Origin: Centroberyx gerrardi
Taxonomy: Eukaryota > Chordata > Actinopteri > Beryciformes > Berycidae
Length of the DNA: 64,000 bases
NCBI RefSeq assembly: GCF_048128805.1
Contig: NC_136004.1
Span: forward strand, 17,442,685 to 17,506,684
Direction of reading: 5' to 3'
The notes beneath the pieces are model-generated. The model saw only the letters and a program-made list of their open reading frames with translations, was not told where the DNA came from and searched no databases. Positions within the stretch are counted from its first letter, which is position 1, and every line of letters starts with the position of its first letter. A program made the translations under genes and the position numbers. Shown one piece after another: positions 13,391-24,645 of the stretch.

Positions 13391-16300
13391 GGGGAGCCTT
13401 TGGCTTGTCAGATTAGCCCCATTCATACGGTCTCCGCCCTCTCCTTATTCCTTACTGAGGATGACAGTGATTATGCGTATGCCCCAGCAGCTACAAGAGC
13501 AGCCAACACGCTTCCCTTATTCATCTGAGGGGAGGAAGCTAGCGGCCACCTTGAAAGCCAACAAGCCCCTATTCAGCTGCCAAAGCCCTGACAAGGAGCC
13601 TGGGCTGAAGGAGGGGATGGAGTGGAGAGAGGGAGTGGGGGAAAGGGCTGCATGAACAGAAGGGGAGCGGTGATGGCATCCTCGTCCCCGGGGAGGTCGT
13701 CCGGTGCGAGGAAGAGATGCCTTGAGTCGCGGGGCACAGCGGCTGAAATGAGCCATGAGCTTGATCTTAGCACTTACAAGCAAGATTTAGAGAGAAATTG
13801 GTTCAGCCCGCCCCCGCTGTGATGACAAGAAGTCTCTGTTCGCCGTTGCCATAGAAACAGGGATTGGGTCTCTACAGTGGTGGAAGGCTGTGATACCCCT
13901 TCAGTGGTTTGCAAAATCAGGCAGCCGAACATAGATCTGGAGCAGCGCTGGTCCCTAAGAACCTACTTGGCCTTATCAGACTCCTCACAGCTGCCATATG
14001 ATGGTCATGTACCGTCACACTAACAGTAAACCTGTTACTGACATAAGGCCAGAGCAATGGAGAGTAAGCAGTTTATATTCTCAGGTCTGATAGAGTTAAG
14101 CAGATTAGCTGTTTTGACGGACTTGATATAGTAGGGGAGCACGGCAGAGGATGAAGAGACTTGTAGTGGATTGGCAGAGACTTTAATGGATAGAAGGTGG
14201 AGTGAGACTTTGATACTGCAGTGTAGCACGTGCGATATCAGTTCCTCTGATCATCTGTGTCTGTGGCCTCTCTCTCTCCATGGCTGGGACCTGGGGATGA
14301 GAGGCCATGCCACATGTGATTTGGTGCAGATAAGCCCTGTGCCAGCCCACACAGATGCATCCTTATGGCTTTGCCTTGCCTGCCCTCAGAGACACAGCAC
14401 AACCTTTGAAACATGTGGCTGGCAGACCCTATTACACAACCCAGGGCAGGGGACGCATCCACGAGACTGTCACGTCAGGCAAAATGTCCTGCTTCAGTGA
14501 AGATGGCTTCTGCCTGGAGGGAGAGAGGCTCTTCGTGTGGATGTGTGTGCCTCAAAGAGTAAAGGAGAGTAGGAAGTCGCATACAGTATCCACTGACCTC
14601 TTCTGTTATTGCTAGCTAGGCCCCCTCTCCTCTCTGCTCCTCTCCCCGATAACTGGAGTCACAGAGCCGAGGAGAGGACCGGAGGGGTAAGTTGTTGTTA
14701 CCATGCTAATTCACCCTCTGAAAACATGGGGAAGCCAGCTGAGAGGCAGGGGGACAGAGAGAGAGACCAGAAAAGAGTGTCTTTCATGGTGGTACGGCTC
14801 TTTGTTATTCTCCCCTTCTCCGTTTAATTGTGAGTTGGCATGGCAATGAACAGCGCTCATAATGGCAGCAGCTGGGGGTGATGTGGGAGAAAGAGGGGGT
14901 GCGGGGGAGGGAGAGGCAGGGACACAGGCAGGGGTGCAGCTAATGGGACTGTTACGTAACACTGAGGGCAGGCCAACCGCTCAGCAAGCTGCCCCACTTG
15001 TAGAATTTGCATATCCATTGACTTGATCTGCAGTCTGTGTGGTATTGCAGTTTATTAAAATGTTTAGCCATCAGCATGTTTTTTTATTTGTGCATGCAAG
15101 AGTGTGTTTCTTTCTGTTTATCTATTAAAGCCTTGTTTGTCTCTTTCCCCTTCAGGTTCTTCGCACTCATGTGATGGTGCGTGTCGGGGGTGGCTGGGAC
15201 ACATTAGAACATTATTTGGACAAGCATGACCCGTGTCGCTGCGCTGCATTTGGTGAGGTCACTTCCTGTTCCCTGCCAGCCCCTTACAAAACAACTTCAT
15301 TGTTATGTCTTGGTGTTGCATCTCATAATTCATGATACATTAATGATTTCAAGCAGCTGATTCACATCTGATGTACAATGCTTCAGGCTAGGAGCGCACA
15401 ATGTTGGGAAATATCTGGAAAATCAGTCCCACTAGACACTTGACTATACAATTTATGCAGTTATACACTCATTGTCATTTCACATATTATGAACTATCAG
15501 TGTATATCATATTGAACCCTGATCAAAATGATTATATCCAGCCAAGAAATACAGGTCTGGAAAAAGTATGCACTTTTAAAATGGAGAATGTGTAGTCACC
15601 CAGATTCTATTCCACCTTTCCCCCAACTATCTGATTAAAGATCATGTCAATGTCCCAGTGTGCAAATACTGACCCTAACCCACCATAAAGACTTGTTAGT
15701 CCTCATAAACTGGACTGGATACCTGCCATAACCATAACCATAACCATAACCATAACCATAACAGTGTTAATGTTTACTCTCACTTTAATAGGCAGCACAG
15801 TGACACTTCCAATGGTCTGTAAAGCCACTGGGTGTGATAGTCCTTCCTTATCCATGGGTACACACTGCTTCTAAAGTGGTGATGTCAGGGGCCTACTGTC
15901 TGGATTGGACAGCTGACACTAGCTGGAGTCATATTTGGTGTTGCATTTCTAACCAACAGAGGCCATGATGAGCAACATACTGATAGTCTCTTGATAGGAG
16001 TGGGCCTTCTGTGTTCTATAACTGTTCTCCCTAAATGGCAGGATCATCAGCATTTTTCTGATTGGCCAGTTTCACAAGTAAGGCTCCATCTCCCTACCTC
16101 AGGGAAGTAGCAACCGAAGATACAGTATGTTATCCACTGTCACTATCTAAGAGCTTAATGATATGGATATGGTTGTCAGCTGTGTTTAATTTCTGGACCT
16201 CTCTTGATGACTGTTGTCCTCTGTGATGCTGCAGGTGTTTTCACAGGCTGTCTGTCTATGTTAGGTATATGTTTGTCCTAACCACGTGTTACCATTTTTC

Positions 16301-16746
16301 TCCCCAGCCCACCGTTACCACCAGGCTAAGGCCAGTGGCCAGGGTGGCCAGAGCAAGTCCTCAAGTGCACACTCCTCCCGCTCCACTAGCCCAGGTCCAC
16401 ACTGGCGCAATGAAGGCATTGCACCCTACAAACTTCCTGACAGGCGCAACCTGGAGCCTCCCTCTGCCCCATGTGCCCCCTCCTCCTCCACACGGCCCGG
16501 CCGCTCTCAGCACCCTTCTGTCCACACCGAGTCAGACACCAATGCTGGACGAACTCTGCTCCCACGGCCGCCACGAGACCGCTCAGAGCCCCGCCACTTT
16601 AATCCTCTCAGGTGAGTGTGTACGTCTGTGCGGATAAGTGTGTGTGCTGCCGCTGTGTGTCATCATGATAAGAAATTAATCTCTCACAAGCAGCCTGGCG
16701 GGCGGCATTTCAATGGTTTTCAATGCTTGCTCTATTACGCGCACAG

Positions 16747-16777
<31 letters not shown>

Positions 16778-19700
16778 AAGAAATGCACATATACACACAA
16801 AATACACAGGGCAGGAAGCCACAGATTAGACCAGAGCAGATTTCTCTAATCTCAGGTGACATTGCCCTCATAAAGTCCATCCCACACAGCCGTTCTCCTG
16901 CACCCCCTAGTGGCTACAACACACACCGCTTGGCCCCCTCCACCTTCCTCTCTACCCTCTCTTTTCTCCCCTCTCTTCTCTCCTCCTCCTCTGCTTTGGT
17001 TCAGTTAATTACACTAATGACTGGCTGAACTTGGCTGGGATTCTGTTGCTAAAGCTTCTGTTTCCCTTGTTTTACCATGGCACACAGTTGATGAACTGAG
17101 TCAGTGTGAAGCCAATGGCAAAGGAAAACACACATTTCTTTTCACTGATATGCTTCTGATGTGGCAATCAATGATCAATGATAGTCAGAGTATTGGCATG
17201 TTAAGGCCAACATAGCTCTTTTTATGGGATATAAAGAGAATTAGAACTGCCTGCACTCCTCATGAGGTCGGCAGAAAGTTGAGTTGGTCACATACCTTCC
17301 CTATACGTCAGTCTGGAGGCGCCATTGTTTAACACAATTACGAGGCGAGGGGTGGTTTACTTTGGCTTCTAGCCAATGTGTGGCTCATTTTCCACATTGA
17401 ACGACGGCTCAGGCCAGACGTCAAGGCAACAGCTCTTTCAAATTAACCCTGTGTGGGTGGGGCATCCCTGTCAAGTGCGCCAGACTAGATAAAGCCTAAT
17501 CTGACAACTATCCCTAGACAACTGTTCACAGCTCTCCTAACTAGGGAAGTAGGTCAACAGGTGGGCTCCATGGAAACAAAACACCATGTCTGAATGTAAA
17601 CACATTTGATTTCTGAGGATGACTTTAGAGTTAGAGTAAATTGCTAATTAGATATTTCTTTACTTTTATGTATCTTTGTATTACTGGGTATCATAGTAAT
17701 TCTCTTTGTACCATACTACATTACTCGGCATGTCTAGATTTGGTAAAAAAAAATTCAGTAAACAACTGATACTCGCGGCCTGAGTTGATTATACTGGTGG
17801 ACCTGAGGGTCCCACTAGTGCGTGACAGTATAGTGGTGTGGTGTTTGGGAAGGGCAGCGCTGCGTGTGGGGTTAGAAAATCTACAGGACCTATAATCCTG
17901 ACCCCACTTGTTCTCATCTTCCCTGTAATCTCCCTGGCTGTCACTGCCCACTGTTCCAAGAAGCACCAAGCCTTAGGTTGGTCAGACTGTCTATGCACAG
18001 TAGTGGCAGGCTGGGAGGTATTCACAAATCCTGAACGTCACACATTAGAAGTCACCTCATGGACTGAAGGCAGATGATATTTACTGTAAATCTGTTACTG
18101 CCATGAGAGTTGAGTCAGAGGCCATATGGTGCTGTAAAACCTATTGCTTCACGGGACATGTGAACAGGTTCTTCCCCTTTATCACACTTCCAAGACATAG
18201 CCAAGCAACCAACCGATACTAACACCAAAAACGTATGCATCATGTCCTACATACATTAAAATATGAGTTATTATTTTAAACATACATAAGTAACAGTCTT
18301 TTTCTCCTCCCTCTGTTGCAGGAATAAGGAGACAATGATGCCAGTGACAAGGCGTCTATCTGGAGACAGTGACTCCTCTACAGCCTCCTCTAAGGGAGGA
18401 GGAGGAGGAGGAGGAGGAGGAGGGGGACGGTACTCTCTGGGGAACACCTCACGTCGCTCTGGTGACGAGGTAGTCCTACTTGTCAACCGTAAGGAGGGGA
18501 AGCATGTGATTGAGAGGCCTGGAGCTGGAAATCAGATCCCAGCCCTGCGTCCCCCGCTGCCCCGTGCGCGCAGCCACTCTCGGGAACGTCCTACGCTTGC
18601 TCCCATACTCAAACCTAACCCCCCGCAAGCACCCTCTGATGGGACCCGAACCTCCCGTGCAGAGAGGGGGCGCTCCCTTGGAAACGAAGGCCCCAGGAGG
18701 CTCCAGCCCCCCCGCTCCCACAGCCAGGGAAAGTTAACCAGCCGTACTCGCTCCAACGATGCCAGCCCTGGGCCCACTACCTGCTACAGAGACCCCCAGC
18801 CCCCACCCTCAGACAGACGCGAGGACCTTCGGGCCAAACAACTGCCCCCATCCTCCCCCAGAGTAGGTGGTGGTTTCAGCAGGAGGCAGTCATCCTCATG
18901 CTCCAACTCACCTATTAAAGGGGTCCAGAGCAACTGCAGCAGCCCCAGTAAGAAGACAATAGTCACTCCCAGGCCTCCTGCTCCTCGCTCCCCCTCTGTA
19001 GGGAAAGGCAGACTATTGCCACCAGTCACTTCAGGAGGCCGACGATCTCCACACTCCTCCCCCCGCAACTCTCACCACCATGGTACCCGCTCCCCTCGGA
19101 CCTCGCACGGCCCTCGATCTGCTGGGCGAGGCCATCATAGGAATTGGTCTGGGTTGGAGCGCCAAGAGCCAGAGGAGGAAGGAATAGGCTTTGGCTTCCA
19201 GATGCTGCCAACACTGGACCCCCAAAAGGAGCAAGACCTCTATCGCAGTTTCGAGGCTGAGTTCCTGGCCAACACACAGCAGGTCAGAGGAGGGCCTAGT
19301 AGAGCCCCAGGGGGAGCTACCCTGCAGGTGGCCGTCTCTGCACCCTCAAAGCAGGGGGTTGGAGCACACACAGTGCCAGCCACCACTGATTCTAATGTCA
19401 CTGACTCTGCCTATTCCTCCTCCAACTCTTCCACCTCTTCCCTGAACGTAGGGGCAAAGATAGGAACTCTGCCTGACCTCAGGGAATCCAAGAGAACTAA
19501 TCCCCGTCACTTCTCACTGGAGGACCCCTTGAATTTGCTGTATGGCCACAGCTCAGGAGGACCACATAACTGTGGGCATGGAGAGCCTGAGCGCTGGGGG
19601 GAGCGTGGAGGGGGTCTCAAGAAACTCCCAGCTATTTCTAGCTCCATTGAGGAGAGGGAACCTCTCTCTACCCTGCCTGACCTTAGAGACACAGAGTCAG

Positions 19701-20434
19701 CCAGATTGATGAATCAGGTCCCCTCACAACCTGCTTTCAACTCCAGGAATATGAATGGAGACCATGGAGGTTGCCCTCCTACAGGGGTGCTGGTGGGCCA
19801 GCAGGGTCAGCTTGGCTGGGGCTCAGGGCCTGAGGGAGATGTTCCTCTGGAGGATCACCAACCAAACCTACCCTATGACCTGGAGGATGGTGATGCCAAT
19901 GATGACCTTCCTCCCCCAGAGGCCTGCCCCTCGCCTGTGGCCCTGCCACCCTCTGAGGACTGCTCCTTCCAGGACTCCTCTAGTGAAAACTCTTCCATGT
20001 GCTTCAGTCTGAGCGAATCTCGTTCTGATTCCCCCCCACCATCTTCGCCCCTGGCCAACGGGGACACTGATGAAGAAGCGCTGCGGTCAACGAAAGGGCA
20101 GAAGAAGACAGATAGAGTATCCTCTATCTATAAGCTCAAGCTGAGATCCAGGATCAGGCCTCGCACTGACAACAGGCCGGACAACAGCCCCTCACGTATC
20201 CCCACCCCAGTCAGCTACAGAGATCTGCAGGCACACGACAACCGCTCCCCCTGCCACACCCCCCCGCTCTCTCCTCAGAGCTCCCATTCTAACGGCCACC
20301 CAGCCTCACACAAGGGCCTGCACCAGGCCTTCGCAGATCTGATCCACCCTCAGCCACGCTCCCCAGCCATGGGCAACAAAGAATGCTCCTATCCTGGACA
20401 ATCAGGGAGCCTGGACACTGAAGCCTGGATGTAG
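1739..20434 (+). CDS. gas2l1: GAS2-like protein 1 (five coding exons)
   Basis: Joined exons are 1739-2440, 12049-12156, 15156-15252, 16308-16611 and 18322-20434, giving 3324 nt, or 1107 residues plus TAG. The family cross-links actin filaments to microtubules and tracks growing plus ends through EB1. Seen here: a CH domain at about residues 25-155 and a GAR domain at about 225-300 with its two CxC zinc pairs (C242/C244 and C297/C299). A long Ser/Pro/Arg-rich basic tail follows. It holds 11 glycines (429-439), a conserved helix beginning LDPQKEQ at 702, an SxIP-type EB1 motif SRIP at 1028-1031 and a C-terminus ending WM. An in-frame TAA at 1727-1729 fixes the start. Tail motifs and the CH/GAR pairing match human GAS2L1 as I recall it (about 680 residues), so this protein is much longer, through its disordered tail. 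GAS2L2 is the main alternative but shares fewer tail motifs. Confidence 0.93.
3290..3365 (-). repeat. Degenerate tRNA-derived SINE head (tentative)
   Basis: Read on the minus strand, an A-box-like stretch (GGCTCAGCCGGTTTAAC, 3348-3332) is followed about 35 nt later by a B-box-like stretch (GGTTCAAATTCC, 3309-3298). This is the spacing of a tRNA promoter. No clear body or target duplication is visible, so it is either an old SINE fragment or a chance resemblance. Confidence 0.35.
7060..7087 (+). repeat. (GA)n microsatellite
   Basis: A dinucleotide GA run in gas2l1 intron 1, preceded about 200 bp upstream by a shorter GA run near 6845. Confidence 0.9.
10963..10990 (+). repeat. (AC)14 microsatellite
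   Basis: A 28-nt uninterrupted AC run in gas2l1 intron 1. Confidence 0.97.
12049..12156 (+). CDS. gas2l1: gas2l1 coding exon 2 (GAR domain, first half)
   Basis: Acceptor TTTCAG before 12049, donor GTATGT at 12157, 108 nt, phase 0 on both sides. Encodes residues 235-270, starting [11 protein letters not shown] and including the first CxC zinc pair of the GAR domain and SEGKYKVGD, one of the most conserved GAR stretches. Confidence 0.97.
12157..15155 (+). other. gas2l1: gas2l1 intron 2 (3.0 kb)
   Basis: GT-AG intron with a (GT)16 run at 13358-13389. The stretch near 12344-12560 begins CAGTGCTGGGGAAAACTAC, resembling the end of common fish inverted-repeat elements, and holds a near-palindrome (AAATTTTAAATTC / GAATTAAAATTT) near 12410-12465. 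No coding signal was seen. Confidence 0.75.
13358..13389 (+). repeat. (GT)16 microsatellite
   Basis: A 32-nt uninterrupted GT run in gas2l1 intron 2. Confidence 0.97.
15156..15252 (+). CDS. gas2l1: gas2l1 coding exon 3 (GAR domain, second half)
   Basis: Acceptor CTTCAG, donor GTGAGG at 15253, 97 nt, entering in phase 0 and leaving one base of codon 303. Encodes [19 protein letters not shown] and the second zinc pair CRC (C297, C299), the GAR signature. Confidence 0.97.
15253..16307 (+). other. gas2l1: gas2l1 intron 3 (1.05 kb)
   Basis: GT-AG intron containing the (CCATAA)6 hexanucleotide array. No coding signal was seen. Confidence 0.8.
15726..15762 (+). repeat. (CCATAA)6 hexanucleotide array
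   Basis: Six perfect CCATAA units plus one base, in gas2l1 intron 3. The unit is neither telomeric nor a common dinucleotide type. Confidence 0.95.
16308..16611 (+). CDS. gas2l1: gas2l1 coding exon 4
   Basis: Acceptor TCCCCAG, donor GTGAGT at 16612, 304 nt, completing A303 and leaving two bases of R404. It begins AHRYHQAKA, matching the AHR that follows the GAR domain in the family. The rest is a basic Ser/Pro/Arg-rich linker with no fold visible. Confidence 0.95.
16612..18321 (+). other. gas2l1: gas2l1 intron 4 (1.7 kb)
   Basis: GT-AG intron with an (AC)12 run at 16747-16770 followed by interrupted CA sequence. Nothing else was recognised. Confidence 0.8.
16747..16770 (+). repeat. (AC)12 microsatellite
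   Basis: A 24-nt AC run in gas2l1 intron 4, continuing as imperfect CA repeats to about 16805. Confidence 0.95.
18322..20434 (+). CDS. gas2l1: gas2l1 coding exon 5 (tail and stop)
   Basis: Acceptor TTGCAG. The first base completes R404, then the frame runs 703 codons to TAG at 20432-20434. It encodes the disordered basic tail. Visible elements are [10 protein letters not shown] followed by 11 glycines, [10 protein letters not shown], the helix starting LDPQKEQ at residue 702, [10 protein letters not shown], the SRIP EB1-binding motif at 1028 and the ending DTEAWM. Most of the gene's extra length relative to mammals is here. Confidence 0.96.
18395..18427 (+). repeat. gas2l1: In-frame GGA repeat coding Gly11
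   Basis: Nine GGA codons, then GGG and GGA, encode residues 429-439 of Gas2l1. A GGA array can change length by slippage without breaking the frame. Confidence 0.97.
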
Positions 20435-21434
20435 CACAAAGCTGATGGGTATGACACAAGGGGGATCTGTTGTTATATGAACGCTGACTACTATGTAAAA
20501 AAAAGACTGGAGACCGGGCTATAGACTGTTTTCATTGCATGTCACACACTCCTTCTTTTTTCACTTAGTTTTACCCCTTCATATCTGCAGGGGGTTCCCA
20601 TGATTTTTTTGCACTTAAGCCAAATTATTTATTACCAAAGGAATGGTCTGTAATATTAGTTTTACTTTTACTTTTTATGAATGCATGGGGATGCTTTTGC
20701 CAATCATAAGGTGTCTTTTGCAATACACTTGTGAAAATCCCATGATTGCTGCAACTGCAGAGAGATAGAGAGAGAGAACATATGCTGCCATGTGCCCCGC
20801 TGAAGGGCATGGTGAAGTGCCAGGGACTTGAAGATGTAACCCTAAGCAGTGGAACACTAGAAACAAATCAGATGGATTGGCTCCCTCTTGTGGTTTGCCA
20901 CAGCATTACTGCTTGCCTTGATAGTCATAATACTGGTAGGATGACTGTGGTATCGTTCATTGTCACTCAGCATTGGTGGTCTTGATTTATGGCAATTTTT
21001 GCTCAATATACTAAAATCTACAATAGTCTAATATGTAACATAGACATATGGGTACCCCCATCGTCTTTCTGACTTAATACACACTACATATTCTAAATGT
21101 GTACACTACCAATCTCCATAAAAGTGTCTACTGTTGTTACTGTATGATGTCACCTTCTCACAACCAATCAATGTAGTCCAGATAGAAGATGTTTGTTTGT
21201 AAGTGCTTAGTGTATTATAGGTTTTTAACATTCTTTTTGAATGCAGTAAAACATCATTTTAATTCTATTTCTTCTGCGATGTGGAATAAGGGTAAGACTA
21301 GGAGGAGCAGTGAAAATTATATTTGTCATTGTCACTGAAACAGAAATGTTGAGTTCTTCCTCCAACAATACTGTACCCTGGAATTCAGTACTAAATATAT
21401 ATGTGCAGAAATGAAATGCTTAGGAGGATGAATG

Positions 21435-22648
21435 TGTAAATACATGTACATGTGCATATGTATATGTATACTCACAGACAGACGTGGGTATTGTGTATAT
21501 AACAGGAATTGAATATATAATGTACATATTCACTGTATTAAGTTCTATGCTGCCTTAGCTATGCAATATTGGTGTTGGAAATGCCTTGACAATTCCCTTT
21601 GCCTTAAAATGTATTTGCAGGTTTTTGAATGTTTTTGCCCAACATCAGTGAGATCTATTGAGCAACATTACATTGCCATCATTACCAGTTTTCTGGAAAT
21701 AGAAAATGGATAGTTTGAGTGTGAATGTGGGAAAATGTGGGGAGCATTGCCAATTTTGAAGATAACAAATACTTGATGTACATATGATACACATACAGAT
21801 AATTTATTGCCTCTGAATCCTATTAGGCTGTCACATCAGGAGCAAACTAAGAGTTATTCACTTCTTTTGAACCAAGGGAAGCCATATAGCCTACTGAACA
21901 GATGGATTTCAATTAATCTGTCACATGACATAATCTATGGTGACATCTAGTGGCTAAAGAAAAGATTGTTTGGCTTTGTACACAAAGTACAAAGTAATCT
22001 TGTTTTCTTGGCACACCTAGCTTGGATGCACAATGCAATTCCTTTCTTCCATATTCTTGGATTGACATCTTCCTGTGCTGATTGATGTAGAGCCGATAAC
22101 GATGGTATTGTAAGGTCAACTGTGATGGAGAAAGAGTTGCTTTGACTTGAGTGACTGCATGTGGAATAGCACATGAATAATAGATAATGTAAAGGATATT
22201 AAGGTTCTCTTGTTAAGCTCTTGCACAGTTGTTATCAGTGTAAGAGCAAGAGTCCATCCACTTCTGTTTTTGGCTTTTAACAGGTTTGGACTTTGTAAAA
22301 TATCTTTGAAGGTGTAAATGTGGGAACTATATTGTCAGTGTCCTGCAGAAGCCTTATACCTCCATAAAAACAACTTTTTTTGTGAATTAAGAACAATTGG
22401 TTGATTGTCCCAAAAACACCATGGATTTCTGATATTTTACAATGGTTTTGGTTTATACTGATTGGACAATGCATTCTTGGCTGGATCACATGGTCAGGAA
22501 ATGTTTTCCACAGATGTTGTGAGGACAATATCCCCATCAGGTAGAGTAAAAAACAGAAATAACATTTTGCAGGGCACTGACACTATAAAAGAGAGTTTGC
22601 AGTGAATGGGGTAGAAATAAAGAGTGTGCATATCTTTCAATGTACATA
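21435..22648 (+). promoter_or_regulatory. gas2l1: Cluster of five Pumilio-type elements (TGTAHATA)
   Basis: Exact matches are TGTAAATA at 21435, TGTATATA at 21494, and TGTACATA at 21521, 21777 and 22641. All lie on the transcribed strand within the predicted gas2l1 3'UTR. Pumilio proteins bind UGUAHAUA and usually lower mRNA stability or translation. Binding here is inferred from the motif only. Confidence 0.5.
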
Positions 22649-22926
22649 CTATATAAGAATATGTACAGGGTAGAAGTGATGAAGGGAGTGATGTTGGTCT
22701 TATTTATTTAATTTATGAAATGAAGTCTCATCGGTCTGAAGTGACAGCTGTGTCCCAAGTACTGTAAGTGAACTGTAAGTGTTTATGGAAAATCCAATGG
22801 AGACGGGGTCCAATATGTACAAATGCCATTCTTTCACAGGTTCTTAAGTTTTTGCCTACAACCTAATGTAAAGGGAAGACATCAGTTCGAAATGTTGCCG
22901 AATTAACTTGAAAGTCACAGGTTTTT

Positions 22927-22932
22927 AATAAA
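22927..22932 (+). terminator. gas2l1: Polyadenylation signal AATAAA, probable gas2l1 end
   Basis: A canonical hexamer about 2.5 kb after the stop codon. A second AATAAA at 23592-23597 could serve a longer transcript. Confidence 0.5.
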
Positions 22933-22960
22933 GATTGGTTTGATTCTACACACAATAACC

Positions 22961-24558
22961 ACCACAAGTATGCACTGTCTTGCCACTCTCAAAGATATAG
23001 TAATTTGATGTAATGCTGACTCCTCTTCACAGCCATGAATCATTTCTGATGTTAGCATCATTACTGTCATGGCTACACTGACCCAATAATCAGCTGATTA
23101 TCAATTTCACAAACATGTTTTCTAGTTGTCTAAAGTTTGAATTGTTTTTATTAAATAGTCTGTCCATGATGACTTATTTTAATACTTAACATTATGCATG
23201 ATGATCAGCTGGTGTCTGAAAAAAAAAATCTACCAGTTATGTAAACTGTGACTTCATGTAATCATGCCATCACATCGGGTAATCAATCACTTGGAGAGTG
23301 ACTATCCTCTCTAAATTAGTTCTTTGTCCTGCACAGCTTTGTAAATTTCATGAACCTCACTTTCTCTCTCTCTCTCTCCCCCAGTCAGCAAAATTTGAAT
23401 GTTCATCATCAGAAATAATTTCTTTTCTTCCTTTTTTTTTTTGTTGCTAATATTATCTTTGTTATCTTCTCTAAAACTTCAGTTAAATGTACAAAGTGCT
23501 TGACATTGTGGAATTTGTATGCATTAAATAGCAATACTGCAATACCAATATTTCACCGTTTTTTGAAGATGAAATGCTGTCAAGTTGTTGTAATAAATAT
23601 TTTCCTCTGAAGTTTATGAGTCTGTTCTGATCCATTTTTTTTTTCAAGCAGAGCATTTCATTTTTTTTCTTCTTACATAGTACAACAGGGAAAGATGTAG
23701 ACAAGGTGGGTCACTGAGCAGAAACTGGCTTTGGATTAATTGTAGGCTTGTGGCCTTTTAGAGCAGCGCTTGCATGTGGAAGTGAGTATTGAGAATAATA
23801 CACTGTTATTCTTCACGCACAATGTCATGTACTTCCTTCTTGTAGCCTATTATTTATTTGGTGTGGAGGATTTTAGGTATATAGATTGTCCAATCTGGTA
23901 TAGCCCAAACCCCAATGATCTCTTTGTAGGGGTTTTTGAGTATGAAATAAAACATGGATTGAAACTGCATACATGAACCCTGCCCTGTGTTGGAGTAGGA
24001 CATCCTGACACCTGTGACACCTGACATCTGCACTGATGTGCAGTTTTGGGAAGATTTCTTTCAAAATGTAATCTGTTACAGATTAATGATTACTTGGTTA
24101 AAGTTATAATCTGTAACAATTCACTTGATTATTCACTCTCATCAATGTAATCTGATACTTTGTAGTTACATTTGAATTACCTTACCTCTAAAACCCATAG
24201 AATGGGAAGTGAAGATATGTGTATAATTACTGTGTATGGAATTACCCTTTTATAATTTTTTGTAATCTGATTACTGTATACCCGTTACATGTAATCGGGT
24301 AACTCCCCAACCCCTCTGAGAGCTCATTGGACCTCTATCTCTGAATTAGTACAACGACGTGTCATCAGAAACATAAGAACTATAACCTTTGGGAAATGGT
24401 GTAGAATTTCTGGAAAGTACAGAAAAAAAAACACATTTTCGATGGAAGCCCGCAGAAGTTGAACCACTTGCCCATTTCACGGCGCAAATGTCAATCTATA
24501 AAGTACATTACAATAACATATTTGTTCTGAATGAAAGGTGACGTTCGTTACTTCTGTA
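22961..24558. other. Intergenic gap between gas2l1 and ap1b1
   Basis: No gene was recognised. It includes a possible distal gas2l1 poly(A) signal at 23592 and an inverted-repeat element at 24041-24317. Confidence 0.6.
24041..24317. mobile_element. Degraded fish MITE with GTAATC/GATTAC motifs
   Basis: The left part reads CAGTTTTGGG then TTTCAAAATGTAATCTG. The right part reads CCGTTACATGTAATCGGG and then CTCCCCAACCCCTCTG, which is roughly the complement of the left end. Many internal TAATCTG/GATTAC steps are typical of a widespread teleost non-autonomous DNA element. A related fragment lies at 57597. Boundaries are approximate. Confidence 0.5.
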
Positions 24559-24645
24559 TTTGCTATGATTATTCAGTGGTAAGCAAGACGGAAGTAAATC
24601 AAGTGGGAGGGGACGAAGGCCATCACACTTCGTAAGCCTGCCACG
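24559..24645 (+). promoter_or_regulatory. ap1b1: Probable ap1b1 core promoter and non-coding exon 1
   Basis: An ETS-type site CGGAAGT at 24589-24595 sits just before a stretch ending CCACG and a good donor GTAAGC at 24646. This layout fits a housekeeping promoter and a short untranslated first exon spliced to 26493. The transcription start is not determined. Confidence 0.45.

Larger units (their letters stand above)
20435..22960 (+). other. gas2l1: gas2l1 3'UTR (predicted)
   Basis: AT-rich sequence after the stop with no open frame of note. It contains five exact TGTAHATA sites and ends near the polyadenylation hexamer at 22927. An earlier AATAAA lies at 22616-22621 and a later one at 23592-23597, so alternative ends are possible. 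Confidence 0.6.
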
